Shown: positions 55,838 through 63,644 of the stretch, piece by piece
Layout: each line of letters opens with the position of its first letter
How positions within the stretch are numbered: position 1 is the first letter of the stretch
DNA from: Blastocatellia bacterium
Lineage (GTDB): Bacteria > Acidobacteriota > Blastocatellia > HR10
Reading direction: 5' to 3'
Length of the DNA: 64,000 nucleotides
Assembly: GCA_025055075.1 (NCBI GenBank)
Contig: JANWYV010000015.1
Span: 37,753 to 101,752, forward strand
The notes under the pieces: model-generated
Databases searched by the model: none
Seen by the model: the letters and a program-made list of their open reading frames with translations, nothing else
Told to the model about the DNA's origin: nothing
Translations under genes and position numbers: made by a program

Positions 55838-56326
55838 TCAGGGAGCCGCTTCGATGAGCCGACGCAGCGCTTCGAATCCCTCCTGCTTGCCGAGGACGAC
55901 GATCGTATCACCAGCGCGCAGGATTTCTTCGGCCGAAGGGTTGGGCACGCTCTCCGGTTCGCGCAGGATGGCGATGACTGAAACGCCGGTTCGCTTCCGA
56001 ATGCCCAGCTCGCCGATGCTCTTGCCGACGACTGGAGAGCGCGCGTCGAGTCGGAACCACTCGATGCGCAGCTCTTGTAGGACGACCTCCAAATTCTCCA
56101 CCGCTTTCGGTCGGAAGAACGCTCCGGCGAGGATCGAGCCAATTTGTCGCGCTTCGTCGTCCCTCAATTCCACGGCGAAGAGCGGGTCGGGATCGCCATC
56201 GCGGTAGATGTAGATCTCGCGGATGCCGCTGTGATGGATGACGATCGTGAAGCGATCGCGCTCATACGTCGTGATCTCATATTTTCGCCCGACGCCAGGT
56301 AAGTCGACTTCGGAGATGACGGCCAT
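55838..56326 (-). CDS. KhtT-like regulatory subunit with RCK_C domain
   Basis: The 162-residue protein starts with a KhtT-type N domain (DLPGVGRKYEITTYERDRFTIVIHHSG) and ends in an RCK_C/TrkA-C domain (GKSIGELGIRKRTGVSVIAIL, GDTIVVLGKQEGFEAL) that may bind a nucleotide second messenger such as c-di-AMP, as known for KhtT. AGGAGG precedes the ATG. Adjacent to the CPA2 exchanger, it most likely gates that transporter. Confidence 0.9.
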   Translation of the reverse strand: MAVISEVDLPGVGRKYEITTYERDRFTIVIHHSGIREIYIYRDGDPDPLFAVELRDDEARQIGSILAGAFFRPKAVENLEVVLQELRIEWFRLDARSPVVGKSIGELGIRKRTGVSVIAILREPESVPNPSAEEILRAGDTIVVLGKQEGFEALRRLIEAAP

Positions 56327-56347
56327 AGCGTCTTCCTCCTCATCGCG

Positions 56348-57505
56348 TCATCGTGCCGCCTCTGCTTCTTGCGGCGAGAACGCCGCGCTCTCTGGGAAAG
56401 GCGCGCGATCTCCTTCCTCCACCCGCGAATGCCAGAGGGGATCGGTCTGCGCGCGAAGCTCTTCCTTCAGTCGCGCGTAGCTTTCGGCGAAGATCCGTTT
56501 CTGTTCCTCGGTGAGAGCGGGCGTGCCCGGAGCGACGTGCGCGCGCGTGATCACGCCCTCAAGGGCGAGAGCGTATTTCATGGCGGCGACGAGTTTGAGG
56601 ACCGGTCGTCCCTTTTCCTCGAACGTACAGAGGCGCTCGAACGCCCCAAGCCCTCGCCGATATCGCTGCATCAACTCCTCATCCCCCGCCGAGCACACGC
56701 GCCACGCTTTCTGCCACTCCCGCGGGAAGACATTGGCCGGACCCGCGACCACTCCGATCGGCAAGGCGTAGTGCAAGAGGTAGAGGTTCCAGTACTCGCG
56801 AATCTTCCCGAGGAAGCCCCGCGTCGGTCGGAACACGTCGAAGATCAACATCGCTTCGCCCACGTAGATCCCGAACTCCCCCCGCTCGTTGAAATGGAGC
56901 GCGGCCTTCGTATAGTGGCCGAGCACCTTTGGCGGCGCCGTCACCTTGATCCCGCAAATGTACGGGAGGCGACTGAGCCACTTCACGTCGCGCGTGCGAA
57001 TGTGCGGGATCGTTGGATGAACGGCGATCTCCGCGTTGTCGTAAAGCAGCAACGGCAGCTCGCGCCCCTTCCGCTCATAGAGCGGCGTCACTTCGCGATG
57101 GAAGAACGGAACCACCTCGCCGATGTCTTCGATCGAGAGGGGGGCGATCACGCCGGCATCGGCGCCCAGCTCCAAAGCCAGCGCCAGGTTCCTGAGGGTC
57201 TCCGCGCGCGTCCGTCCCGTCACGCCCACCCAGACTTCGATCGGCGGACGTCCGAGTTGACGCAAGCGCTCGTTGATCGTCCGCCCTTCTTCCACAGCGA
57301 GCGCGATGAGACGTTCCCGCTCGGTCTGCGCGATTCGATGCCACTCCCCCGTCGTTCCCAAACTGAAAAGGATGTCCGCTCCGAATCCGGACTGCACGAG
57401 ATAGCGGAAGAGGCGCCGTTGATCGGATTCCACCAAACGCCCATTCTCATCCACAATGGTCAGAACCGGGATGCTCAATCCCCATCGCGGGCGGTACTTC
57501 TCCAT
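56348..57505 (-). CDS. Dihydrodipicolinate-synthase-family lyase (not DapA proper)
   Basis: The 385-residue protein has a DapA/NAL-type TIM barrel: GTTGEWHRIAQTERERL near residue 50 (phosphate-binding GTTGE), a central LLYDNAE and the Schiff-base lysine in ICGIKVTAPP. It is about 90 residues longer than DapA, mostly at the C-terminus, which suggests another 2-oxo-acid aldolase/lyase. The pyruvate-specific Tyr-x-Pro region reads LYDNAEI. The gene precedes khtT in the transcript, but no functional link is evident. Confidence 0.85.
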   Translation of the reverse strand: MEKYRPRWGLSIPVLTIVDENGRLVESDQRRLFRYLVQSGFGADILFSLGTTGEWHRIAQTERERLIALAVEEGRTINERLRQLGRPPIEVWVGVTGRTRAETLRNLALALELGADAGVIAPLSIEDIGEVVPFFHREVTPLYERKGRELPLLLYDNAEIAVHPTIPHIRTRDVKWLSRLPYICGIKVTAPPKVLGHYTKAALHFNERGEFGIYVGEAMLIFDVFRPTRGFLGKIREYWNLYLLHYALPIGVVAGPANVFPREWQKAWRVCSAGDEELMQRYRRGLGAFERLCTFEEKGRPVLKLVAAMKYALALEGVITRAHVAPGTPALTEEQKRIFAESYARLKEELRAQTDPLWHSRVEEGDRAPFPESAAFSPQEAEAAR

Positions 57506-57599
57506 GATCCCCTCCGCGCGCGTCCTCTCGCCATCTCATCGGGAGAACATACTGGCGCTCCGGCGAGAAATCAAGCCGCGGGGTCCGGGAGCGCTCCGT

Positions 57600-58145
57600 T
57601 CACGCCCGACGCATGAGAGCATGCAGGTGAAGCGCGGCCAATGTCTTCCCATCGCGAATCTCCCCGGCGCGCACCTTCGCCTCGATGACGTCCCAGGGGA
57701 AGGGGAAGACCTCGATCAACTCGTCGCTCTCGAGGCGTTGTGTCGTCGGATGCAATCCTTCGGCTTGAAACACGTGCATTCGCTCATCCGTGAATCCTGG
57801 GGCCGTGAAGAATTCCCCGAGACGGATCATGCGATCAGCGCAATAGCCGGTCTCTTCTTCGAGTTCCCGATGCGCGCACGCCTCCGGACTCTCGGCCGCG
57901 CGATCGAGCGTTCCAGCCGGAAACTCCCACAAGGCTTCGCCCACGGCGTATCGAAATTGACGAATCAAGAGCAAGCGCCCATCGTCGAGCACGGGCACGA
58001 TGACGACCGATCCGGGATGGCGCACGATCTCCCGCGTCGTCTCGCGTCCGCTCGGCAAGCGAATGCGATCCACATCGAGGGAGATGGCGCGCCCCGTGTA
58101 AAGGCGTTGCGTCGTCAGCCGAGTCTCGCGCAAATGCTCTTCCAT
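57600..58145 (-). CDS. Nudix hydrolase, ADP-ribose pyrophosphatase-like
   Basis: The 181-residue protein has a Nudix box ending HRELEEETGY with one residue more than usual in its first loop (GTLDRAAESPEACA). The upstream WEFPAGT and the GFTDERMHVF segment are typical of ADP-ribose pyrophosphatases (NudF-like). The start at 58145 is 10 bases after the glycosyltransferase gene, so they are in one transcript. Confidence 0.9.
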   Translation of the reverse strand: MEEHLRETRLTTQRLYTGRAISLDVDRIRLPSGRETTREIVRHPGSVVIVPVLDDGRLLLIRQFRYAVGEALWEFPAGTLDRAAESPEACAHRELEEETGYCADRMIRLGEFFTAPGFTDERMHVFQAEGLHPTTQRLESDELIEVFPFPWDVIEAKVRAGEIRDGKTLAALHLHALMRRA

Positions 58146-58155
58146 AGAAGCTCTC

Positions 58156-59274
58156 TCACAGTGCGTGTGATCGTGACGGGACAGGACGATCGCGGACGGC
58201 TTCGTACACGGATTCGATCTGGCGGAGGATGCGCTCTCGATCGAAGCGCTGTCGGACGCTCTCGCGGGCGGCATGAGCCAAACGCGCGCGAAGGGCCGAA
58301 TCGTCTAAAAGCTCCCGCATGCGTTCGACCAACATCGCCACGTCGCGCGGAGGGACCAAGAATCCCGTCTCGCCATGCGCGACGATCTCCGTCGGACCTC
58401 CGGCGGCGAAGGCGATGACGGGCACGCCAGCCACCATCGCCTGGATGAGGACGAGCGAGAAACCTTCGCCGTGCGAGGGGAGGACGAAGAGATCGCTCGC
58501 CGCCCATATTGGACGCAAATCGTCCACGTGTCCGAGGAAATGCACCTGCAGGTTGAGATCGCGCGCCAGCCGCCGCAGTCGCGCTTCGAACCCGCGATGT
58601 TTCGCCGAGGCCGCACCGACGATCAGAAATTCGCAATCTCCTCGCCCCAAGAGAGCCGCAGCGCGGAGGAAATCCTCCTGCCCCTTGGCCGGAGCGAGTT
58701 GCCCGACGGTCGTGATCACCCACGGTCGGGTCAGGTGAAAACGCGCCCGCGCTTCCTCCCGCTCGGGCAGTGGCATGACCTCTTCCCATCGCACCCAATT
58801 CGGGATGGTCACCACCTGTGTTTCAGGGAGACCGAATTGGGTGAGCAAACTCCGACGCACGAATTCGGAGACGGCGATGATTCGTCCCGCGCGCCGAAGA
58901 GCAGCTCGAGAGAGGAAATTGCGTCGCAGCGGAAGATAATGGTGTCGAGTGAGGACCACGCGCGCGCGTCTGGACCAAAGAGCGGCGGCAATCGCCGGGA
59001 GATAATCGCGTCCCAGATGCGCGTGGACGATCTCGATGTCATAGTCTCGAATCACGCGGCTCAGCCGATAGGCCGAAAGCCCATCGAGCGAATTCCGCAG
59101 CGGCAAAACATGTGCGGCCACGACGTGCGGACTCACGCGCTCAAGGAGCGGACTGCCCGGGCGCACCGCGACATGCACCTCGTGCCCGCGCTCGCGTAAT
59201 CCCACCACCAGATCGGCGACATGAAGTTCGCCACCACCGATCGCCGTCGCTGAGCAGACCTGAAGAATGCGCAT
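58156..59274 (-). CDS. Family 4 glycosyltransferase
   Basis: The 372-residue protein begins MRILQVCSATAIGGGELHV, the acceptor-side glycine-rich loop of GT4. Later it has TVGQLAPAKGQEDFLRAA and the E-x7-E motif in PSHGEGFSLVLIQAMVAGVPVIA, typical of retaining GT-B transferases. The acceptor is unknown. The start at 59274 is set by the conserved N-terminus. It is divergent from the prepilin peptidase gene across 43 bases. Confidence 0.92.
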   Translation of the reverse strand: MRILQVCSATAIGGGELHVADLVVGLRERGHEVHVAVRPGSPLLERVSPHVVAAHVLPLRNSLDGLSAYRLSRVIRDYDIEIVHAHLGRDYLPAIAAALWSRRARVVLTRHHYLPLRRNFLSRAALRRAGRIIAVSEFVRRSLLTQFGLPETQVVTIPNWVRWEEVMPLPEREEARARFHLTRPWVITTVGQLAPAKGQEDFLRAAALLGRGDCEFLIVGAASAKHRGFEARLRRLARDLNLQVHFLGHVDDLRPIWAASDLFVLPSHGEGFSLVLIQAMVAGVPVIAFAAGGPTEIVAHGETGFLVPPRDVAMLVERMRELLDDSALRARLAHAARESVRQRFDRERILRQIESVYEAVRDRPVPSRSHAL

Positions 59275-59278
59275 CGGC

Positions 59279-59306
59279 TTGACAAGTCCAGGGGCAACCA
59301 TACAAG
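59279..59306 (+). promoter_or_regulatory. Candidate promoter of the prepilin peptidase gene
   Basis: A perfect TTGACA (59279-59284), a 16-base spacer and TACAAG (59301-59306). Transcription would start near 59313, only a few bases before the ATG at 59318. The mRNA would be almost leaderless, or would use the ATG at 59330. Confidence 0.45.
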
Positions 59307-59317
59307 ATGCCCTCGGC

Positions 59318-60463
59318 ATGTGGCAAGAGATGTCGCGTGAGGTGACGACTGCTGAAGCGCCGCTCGCGCTTTTCCTCCTGATCGCCTTTCTCTTCGGGCT
59401 CGCCGTGGGCAGCTTCTTGAACGTCGTGATCTATCGCGTCCCGCGCCGCATGTCCATCGTGCATCCCGGATCGCACTGTCCTCACTGCGGCGCGCGCATT
59501 CGTTGGCGAGACAATATTCCGATCCTCAGCTTCCTGCTTCTGAAAGGGCGCTGTCGTGCGTGTCATCGCCCCATCTCCTGGCTCTATCCGGCCGTCGAAG
59601 TCGGAACGGCGCTCGTGTTCATGCTCTTGGTCTGGGAACGTGGAGCAGGATGGGCGTGGGTGCCGGATGCCGTGTTCGTGAGCGTGCTCATCGCGCTCGC
59701 GGCGATTGACGCGCGCCATCGCTTGCTGCCGGATGCCCTCACTTATCCGGGATTCGTGTTGGCCGTCGGCTTGCGAGCGCTTGTGCCCGCAGGAGAAGAC
59801 TTCGTCTTCGGCGCTGTGTTCGGGGGCTTCCTCTTCGAACACGCGCTCATCGCGGGCGCGGCGCTCATTATGGGGAGTAGTTTCTTGCTCTTCCTCCTGG
59901 AGCGCGTGGATTACCGAGTGCTCGGGCGTAGGCTCGAGGAGCAAGAGATCGCGCATGCGGGTGGAGGGGAATCGTCTTCTCTTCGAGAAGAGCGTCCGTT
60001 GGTGGAGCGAGAGGAGAAAAGCGCAGACGCTCACGCTGGCGATGAGGGATCTCGGGAAACATGGTCTCCCGAATGGGCAGCGCTCATTCTGGCGATCGGC
60101 CTGTCGGGAGTCTTCATCGCGCTCGGGCGCGATGACCTTTCCCGAGCAACGTCCGGAGTGCATTCGGCTCTCGGCGCACTCGTCGGAGCGATGGTCGGCA
60201 GCGGCGTGTTATGGCTCTCGCGCTTGGGATACTATGCCCTGCGCCGCTTGGAGGGCGTGGGCTTCGGCGATGTGAAGATGATGCTCATGGTCGGTGCCTT
60301 CCTAGGATTGGGCGGGACGCTTCTGACGATCTTCCTCGCATCGCTGCTCGGCTCAATCTATGGGGTGACGCTCATGTTCCTGACGCACGAGCGCAATCCG
60401 AAATTGCCCTTCGGTTCGTTCCTGAGCCTGGCCGCGCTCGTGGTCCTGTTGCTGTTCCGTTGA
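59318..60463 (+). CDS. pilD: Prepilin peptidase / N-methyltransferase (A24, PilD/GspO-like)
   Basis: The 381-residue membrane enzyme cleaves and methylates type IV prepilins or type II secretion pseudopilins. The N-methyltransferase part has two CxxC pairs (C54/C57, C79/C82). The peptidase aspartates are in AAIDARHRLLPDALT and GFGDVKMM. An acidic, low-complexity insert of about 60 residues separates the two catalytic parts. No pilin genes are in the window. Confidence 0.93.
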   Translation: MWQEMSREVTTAEAPLALFLLIAFLFGLAVGSFLNVVIYRVPRRMSIVHPGSHCPHCGARIRWRDNIPILSFLLLKGRCRACHRPISWLYPAVEVGTALVFMLLVWERGAGWAWVPDAVFVSVLIALAAIDARHRLLPDALTYPGFVLAVGLRALVPAGEDFVFGAVFGGFLFEHALIAGAALIMGSSFLLFLLERVDYRVLGRRLEEQEIAHAGGGESSSLREERPLVEREEKSADAHAGDEGSRETWSPEWAALILAIGLSGVFIALGRDDLSRATSGVHSALGALVGAMVGSGVLWLSRLGYYALRRLEGVGFGDVKMMLMVGAFLGLGGTLLTIFLASLLGSIYGVTLMFLTHERNPKLPFGSFLSLAALVVLLLFR

Positions 60464-60476
60464 AGCGCTGCGCTTC
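60462..60476. terminator. Small hairpin between convergent genes
   Basis: GAAGCG (60462-60467), loop CTG, CGCTTC (60471-60476), at the stop of the prepilin peptidase gene and before the convergent oxidoreductase gene. Weak stem, no T-run. Confidence 0.3.
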
Positions 60477-60493
60477 CGAACGCCTCCACGCGC

Positions 60494-61462
60494 TCACGGA
60501 ACGAGCAAGAGTTTACCCATGGAGGCCCGTGCGGCCAGAATGCGATGAGCCTCAGCAGCTTCAGCCAGGGGGAAGAGCTGCTCGATATGAATTTTCACCT
60601 GCCCTTCCTGAATCCACTGAAAGAGGGCGCGCGCGCGTTCCAGCAACTCCTCCCGCGTAGCCACATAGTGCGAGAGGTGTGGTCGGGTGAGGAATACTGA
60701 ACCCTTCGCCGAGAGAACCAGGGGATCAATCGGAGGAACAGGACCGCTCGATTGACCGAAGAGCACGAGCAGACCGCGCGGCCTCAAGCAGTTCAAACTC
60801 TTCTCGAACGTCGCCTGACCGACCGAGTCATAAACGACGTCCACGCCACGTCCATCAGTGAGCCGTCTCACCTCGGCTTCGAAATCCTGCTGTGTGTAGA
60901 GGATCACTTCATCGGCGCCCGCTTCGCGCGCGCGTTGCGCTTTCTCTTCGGTCGAGACCGTGCCGATGACGCGCGCGCCTCGAAGTTTGGCCATTTGCAC
61001 GATCAGAAGCCCCGTTCCCCCCGCCGCCGCATGCACGAGCGCTGTATCGCCTGGCTTGAGAGAATAGGTGCTGTGAGTGAGATAATGCGCCGTCAATCCT
61101 TGCACCATTGCGGCAGCGGCCGTCGGAAAATCTATCGTTTCCGGCAACGGGACTAATTTCCACGCCGGGACGATGGCACGCTCGGCATACGCTCCCAGCG
61201 CGAGCGCATAGGCGACTCGATCTCCCACGCGCACGTCCGCGACGTCAGGACCAATGGCTTCCACAACACCCGCGCCTTCAACTCCCAGCGTGAAGGGAAG
61301 CGGATTCGGATAGAGACCTGTCCGGTGATAGATGTCAATGAAATTGACGCCCGCAGCCTCGATCTTCACCCGCACTTCACCCGGCCCCGGCTCAGGAAGT
61401 GGGACGTCTTCATATCGCAGGACTTCTGGCCCACCATATTCGTGAACGCGGATCGCTCTCAT
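60494..61462 (-). CDS. NADPH:quinone oxidoreductase (zinc-free MDR family)
   Basis: The 322-residue protein matches the QOR/zeta-crystallin family, with [15 protein letters not shown] at the start, the nucleotide loop [15 protein letters not shown] and [15 protein letters not shown]. The zinc ligands of alcohol dehydrogenases are absent. It likely reduces quinones or enones with NADPH. The start at 61462 is supported by GGAGGGACG just upstream and the conserved N-terminus. Confidence 0.93.
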   Translation of the reverse strand: MRAIRVHEYGGPEVLRYEDVPLPEPGPGEVRVKIEAAGVNFIDIYHRTGLYPNPLPFTLGVEGAGVVEAIGPDVADVRVGDRVAYALALGAYAERAIVPAWKLVPLPETIDFPTAAAAMVQGLTAHYLTHSTYSLKPGDTALVHAAAGGTGLLIVQMAKLRGARVIGTVSTEEKAQRAREAGADEVILYTQQDFEAEVRRLTDGRGVDVVYDSVGQATFEKSLNCLRPRGLLVLFGQSSGPVPPIDPLVLSAKGSVFLTRPHLSHYVATREELLERARALFQWIQEGQVKIHIEQLFPLAEAAEAHRILAARASMGKLLLVP

Positions 61463-61671
61463 CGTTCGTCCCTCCGGACATTCATCCCTTCCCACGAGAC
61501 GCTGTAGTGTACACCACCGCGCGCGATCGGAAAACCTCGAGAGCGGGCGGATGACGTTGATAAGCTCATCGCGTGTAAGAATCTGACCCTCGATCAAGCA
61601 GACCGGATTCGATTCGTCCCTGGATCAACAACGCGCGGGGATAGCTGCCCCCGTGGGAGGCGAACGGCGCC

Positions 61672-62379
61672 ATGAGAAAGAACGATCGAAACGCTCGTTC
61701 CCTCTTCGAACCCGGGAGCGCGACGCCCGACGCGAAGCCCACAAGGCCCGCTGGCGAATCGGCGAACTATGGTGCACTCAGATTCCAGCAAGTATATCCA
61801 GCGGGATTCCCACTCTTCGTCCAAGGCGCTCATGTCCAGGAGGTGGTCGGGATCGAATACGGACTCGTCAAGCTCGCGTGCGTGAGCGAGAGTGGGCGAG
61901 AGCTGATCATAGGAGTGTACGGCCCTGGTTGGATGCTCGGCATGGCCGCAGCAATTTTGCAACGTCCGGCTCCCGCTACCGCTGTGACGCTCACCCGCTG
62001 TAGCGTATGGCGGATACCGGTTGAGAATCTTCGTCGTCGGATCGAACAGTCGGATGATTTTTCCAAGCTCCTCCTTCAAATGGCTAGCCGCGAGGCGTAT
62101 GAGCAGATCCACTGTCATGTGGCGATGGGATTGTCTACAGCGCGAGAGCGCTTGGAACAGGTCTTCAGGGAATGCCTTTCTACGGTGAATCCCACGGTGG
62201 GAGAGGTCCCATTACCCCTACCGCTTCGGCAGTGGGAGTTGGCCGCACTGATCGCCGTCGCGCCCGAACACCTGAGCCGAATCCTGCGGGAGATGGAGCG
62301 CGAGGGCCTCATTCGCCGCTATAAGGGCCGAGTGATCATCGCAGACCCTCAGCGGCTACGGCGCGAGTCGGAGCTTTAG
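61672..62379 (+). CDS. Crp/Fnr-family transcriptional regulator, FNR-like recognition helix, no Fe-S cysteines
   Basis: The 235-residue protein has an N-terminal cNMP-binding-type barrel (about 40-150) and a C-terminal winged helix. The recognition helix reads APEHLSRILREME. The E-x-x-S-R pattern is that of FNR (E209, S212, R213), which contacts TTGAT half-sites, not the R-E-x3-R of CRP. The N-terminal cysteine cluster of FNR is absent, so oxygen sensing by [4Fe-4S] is unlikely; a DNR- or NNR-like heme/NO or other signal is possible. Perfect FNR-type boxes lie 55-90 bases after its stop, upstream of the next gene, which it probably controls. GTGGGAGG precedes the ATG. Confidence 0.9.
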   Translation: MRKNDRNARSLFEPGSATPDAKPTRPAGESANYGALRFQQVYPAGFPLFVQGAHVQEVVGIEYGLVKLACVSESGRELIIGVYGPGWMLGMAAAILQRPAPATAVTLTRCSVWRIPVENLRRRIEQSDDFSKLLLQMASREAYEQIHCHVAMGLSTARERLEQVFRECLSTVNPTVGEVPLPLPLRQWELAALIAVAPEHLSRILREMEREGLIRRYKGRVIIADPQRLRRESEL

Positions 62380-62433
62380 CTGGAGAGCGCGCGCCTTCGC
62401 CCAGGTCGACTACGCCTAGGGGTCTCGCCGATC

Positions 62434-62447
62434 TTGATCTTTGTCAA
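62434..62447. promoter_or_regulatory. Upstream FNR-type box (one mismatch)
   Basis: TTGAT-CTTT-GTCAA, one mismatch from TTGAT-N4-ATCAA. Its centre is 22 bases, two helical turns, upstream of the centre of the perfect box, at about -63.5. Confidence 0.7.
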
Positions 62448-62455
62448 GAACGACC

Positions 62456-62469
62456 TTGATCGAGATCAA
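62456..62469. promoter_or_regulatory. Perfect FNR-type box
   Basis: TTGAT-CGAG-ATCAA, an exact match to the FNR consensus palindrome. The centre lies at -41.5 relative to the start predicted from the -10 element at 62492-62497, the classic position of a class II activator site. Confidence 0.85.
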
Positions 62470-62491
62470 TGACGTGGCGGGTCGAACTCAC

Positions 62492-62497
62492 TACAAT
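62492..62497 (+). promoter_or_regulatory. -10 element of the FNR-type promoter
   Basis: TACAAT, one mismatch from TATAAT, spanning -12 to -7 if transcription starts at 62504. No good -35 is present at the normal distance: the perfect FNR-type box takes its place, as expected for an activator-dependent class II promoter. Confidence 0.75.
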
Positions 62498-62502
62498 TGC
62501 TG

Positions 62503-62556
62503 CCGGTTCGAGACGAAGAACCGGGGTTGGCAGGTATCTGCCACCCCTAAACCCGG
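62503..62556 (+). promoter_or_regulatory. Structured 5' leader with two hairpins
   Basis: The first hairpin pairs CCGGTTC (62503-62509) with GAACCGG (62518-62524). The second spans 62523-62547 with ten pairs and one bulged T around the loop GTAT. CCGGG (62521-62525) can also pair with CCCGG (62552-62556), which would disrupt the first stem. The ribosome site GGAGG follows at 62561-62565. Folding-dependent control is possible but was judged by eye only. Confidence 0.5.
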
Positions 62557-62573
62557 TAAAGGAGGGAACGACG

Positions 62574-63524
62574 ATGCTAGCTAACACCACTGTGAAGTTT
62601 GCGTCGGCTGCTTTGCTGATAATCAGTGGGATTGGGACTACCCCATTTCGGTTCGGGGAGATTCGGGCGAACCGGCCGACGGTCACACCTGTGCTGGGCT
62701 CGTCACAGTCGGGCATAGAACCGAAGGTCATCGAGCAGAAAGATCGCTCAGGCAACGTGCTCGCTCGACTGCGGATTACTCCTGGAACCCGGCCCGGTGA
62801 ATTTCGGTTCGAGGTGGAGGATTTCAACCAGCCGATTCCGGCCAGAGCCACCGGGACAGGCATGATCTCTGATACTGAAGTTGCGGTTCAATTCGTAGAG
62901 TCACGAAGTGGGACGCGACTTGGCTTGCGAGCGAAAGCAAACGGTGGCAAGTCGGCAGAGGTTCGGATCACGCTCTCGCTCGATCGCCTGAGTTTCAATC
63001 TCGTCGTGGATGAAAAAGTGCAAACCCTGATGAATGAGGTGCGAAATCGTGCCGCAGGAGGGGCAAGTGATGCCGACCTTATTCGTCTGGCGAGGCAAAT
63101 TGAGGATGCCTTGCAAATAAGGACAGGGTATTGGCCTTTCATTGAGCATGTCAGGAGTTCCGCTGCCGCTGACACTCTGACCGTAATCCGTTCACTTATT
63201 GGTACAGTCTCTCTGGAAGAGGTGAAGCATGATCCTGTCTTGGCTGTCATTTGGGCTGCGAGCAGATTCTTCACGGTGGCCTCGCGATCACTTTCATTTA
63301 GCGCGGTCACCTTGAACCTGACTACGCAAGGCCGAATCGTAAAAGCCGTCCGGAGTGGGGGAGAGGGTGTCCTTGCTACTCAGGGATCTAACTGCGGTCC
63401 CAATATCAGCTGCACTGAGTGTTTTTGGCTCATCGGGCATTTTATTTGTGGTCCGTTGCCAGCGCTCCAAGAAGTACTTTGTTGGACTATGAATTTTGTT
63501 GAATGGCTGTTCTGCATACCATAG
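62574..63524 (+). CDS. Secreted protein of unknown family with cysteine-rich hydrophobic C-terminus
   Basis: The 316-residue protein has an N-terminal signal-like segment (residues 7-22) and about 240 residues of polar, soluble sequence without cysteine. The last 43 residues hold all six cysteines (C274, C280, C283, C292, C303, C314) in a strongly hydrophobic, Trp/Phe-rich setting. I do not recognise the family. The layout of a soluble precursor part plus a Cys-rich hydrophobic tail recalls halocin C8-type precursors, but no sequence link can be claimed. The ATG has AAAGGAGG eight bases upstream. A structured leader and a class II FNR-type promoter precede it, so it is likely activated by the adjacent Crp/Fnr regulator. 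GC content and codon use are lower than in neighbours. Confidence 0.75.
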   Translation: MLANTTVKFASAALLIISGIGTTPFRFGEIRANRPTVTPVLGSSQSGIEPKVIEQKDRSGNVLARLRITPGTRPGEFRFEVEDFNQPIPARATGTGMISDTEVAVQFVESRSGTRLGLRAKANGGKSAEVRITLSLDRLSFNLVVDEKVQTLMNEVRNRAAGGASDADLIRLARQIEDALQIRTGYWPFIEHVRSSAAADTLTVIRSLIGTVSLEEVKHDPVLAVIWAASRFFTVASRSLSFSAVTLNLTTQGRIVKAVRSGGEGVLATQGSNCGPNISCTECFWLIGHFICGPLPALQEVLCWTMNFVEWLFCIP

Positions 63525-63548
63525 CCCCTGCAACCGGTAAAAATGAGA

Positions 63549-63583
63549 GCCGTGTGCAAGTCGGCTTCTGGCTTGCACACGGC
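63549..63583 (+). terminator. Perfect 12-bp hairpin after the Cys-rich protein gene
   Basis: GCCGTGTGCAAG (63549-63560) pairs with CTTGCACACGGC (63572-63583) across an 11-base loop. The following CTTCCTACCC is not a T-run. It ends the transcript or protects its 3' end. Confidence 0.6.
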
Positions 63584-63644
63584 CTTCCTACCCGATAGGA
63601 TTTTCTGTGGAAATTTACTGAACGCTCGATTGTTGAGGTTGGTT

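Noticed and set aside
62469..62573. Earlier start of the Cys-rich secreted protein
   Set aside because: It would lie upstream of the predicted transcription start and include the -10 element. The ATG at 62574 has a strong ribosome site and a signal peptide right after it.
63549..63583. Long perfect inverted repeat as a recombination or attachment site
   Set aside because: Position right after a stop codon and size fit a transcript-end hairpin. No integrase or matching second copy was seen in the window.
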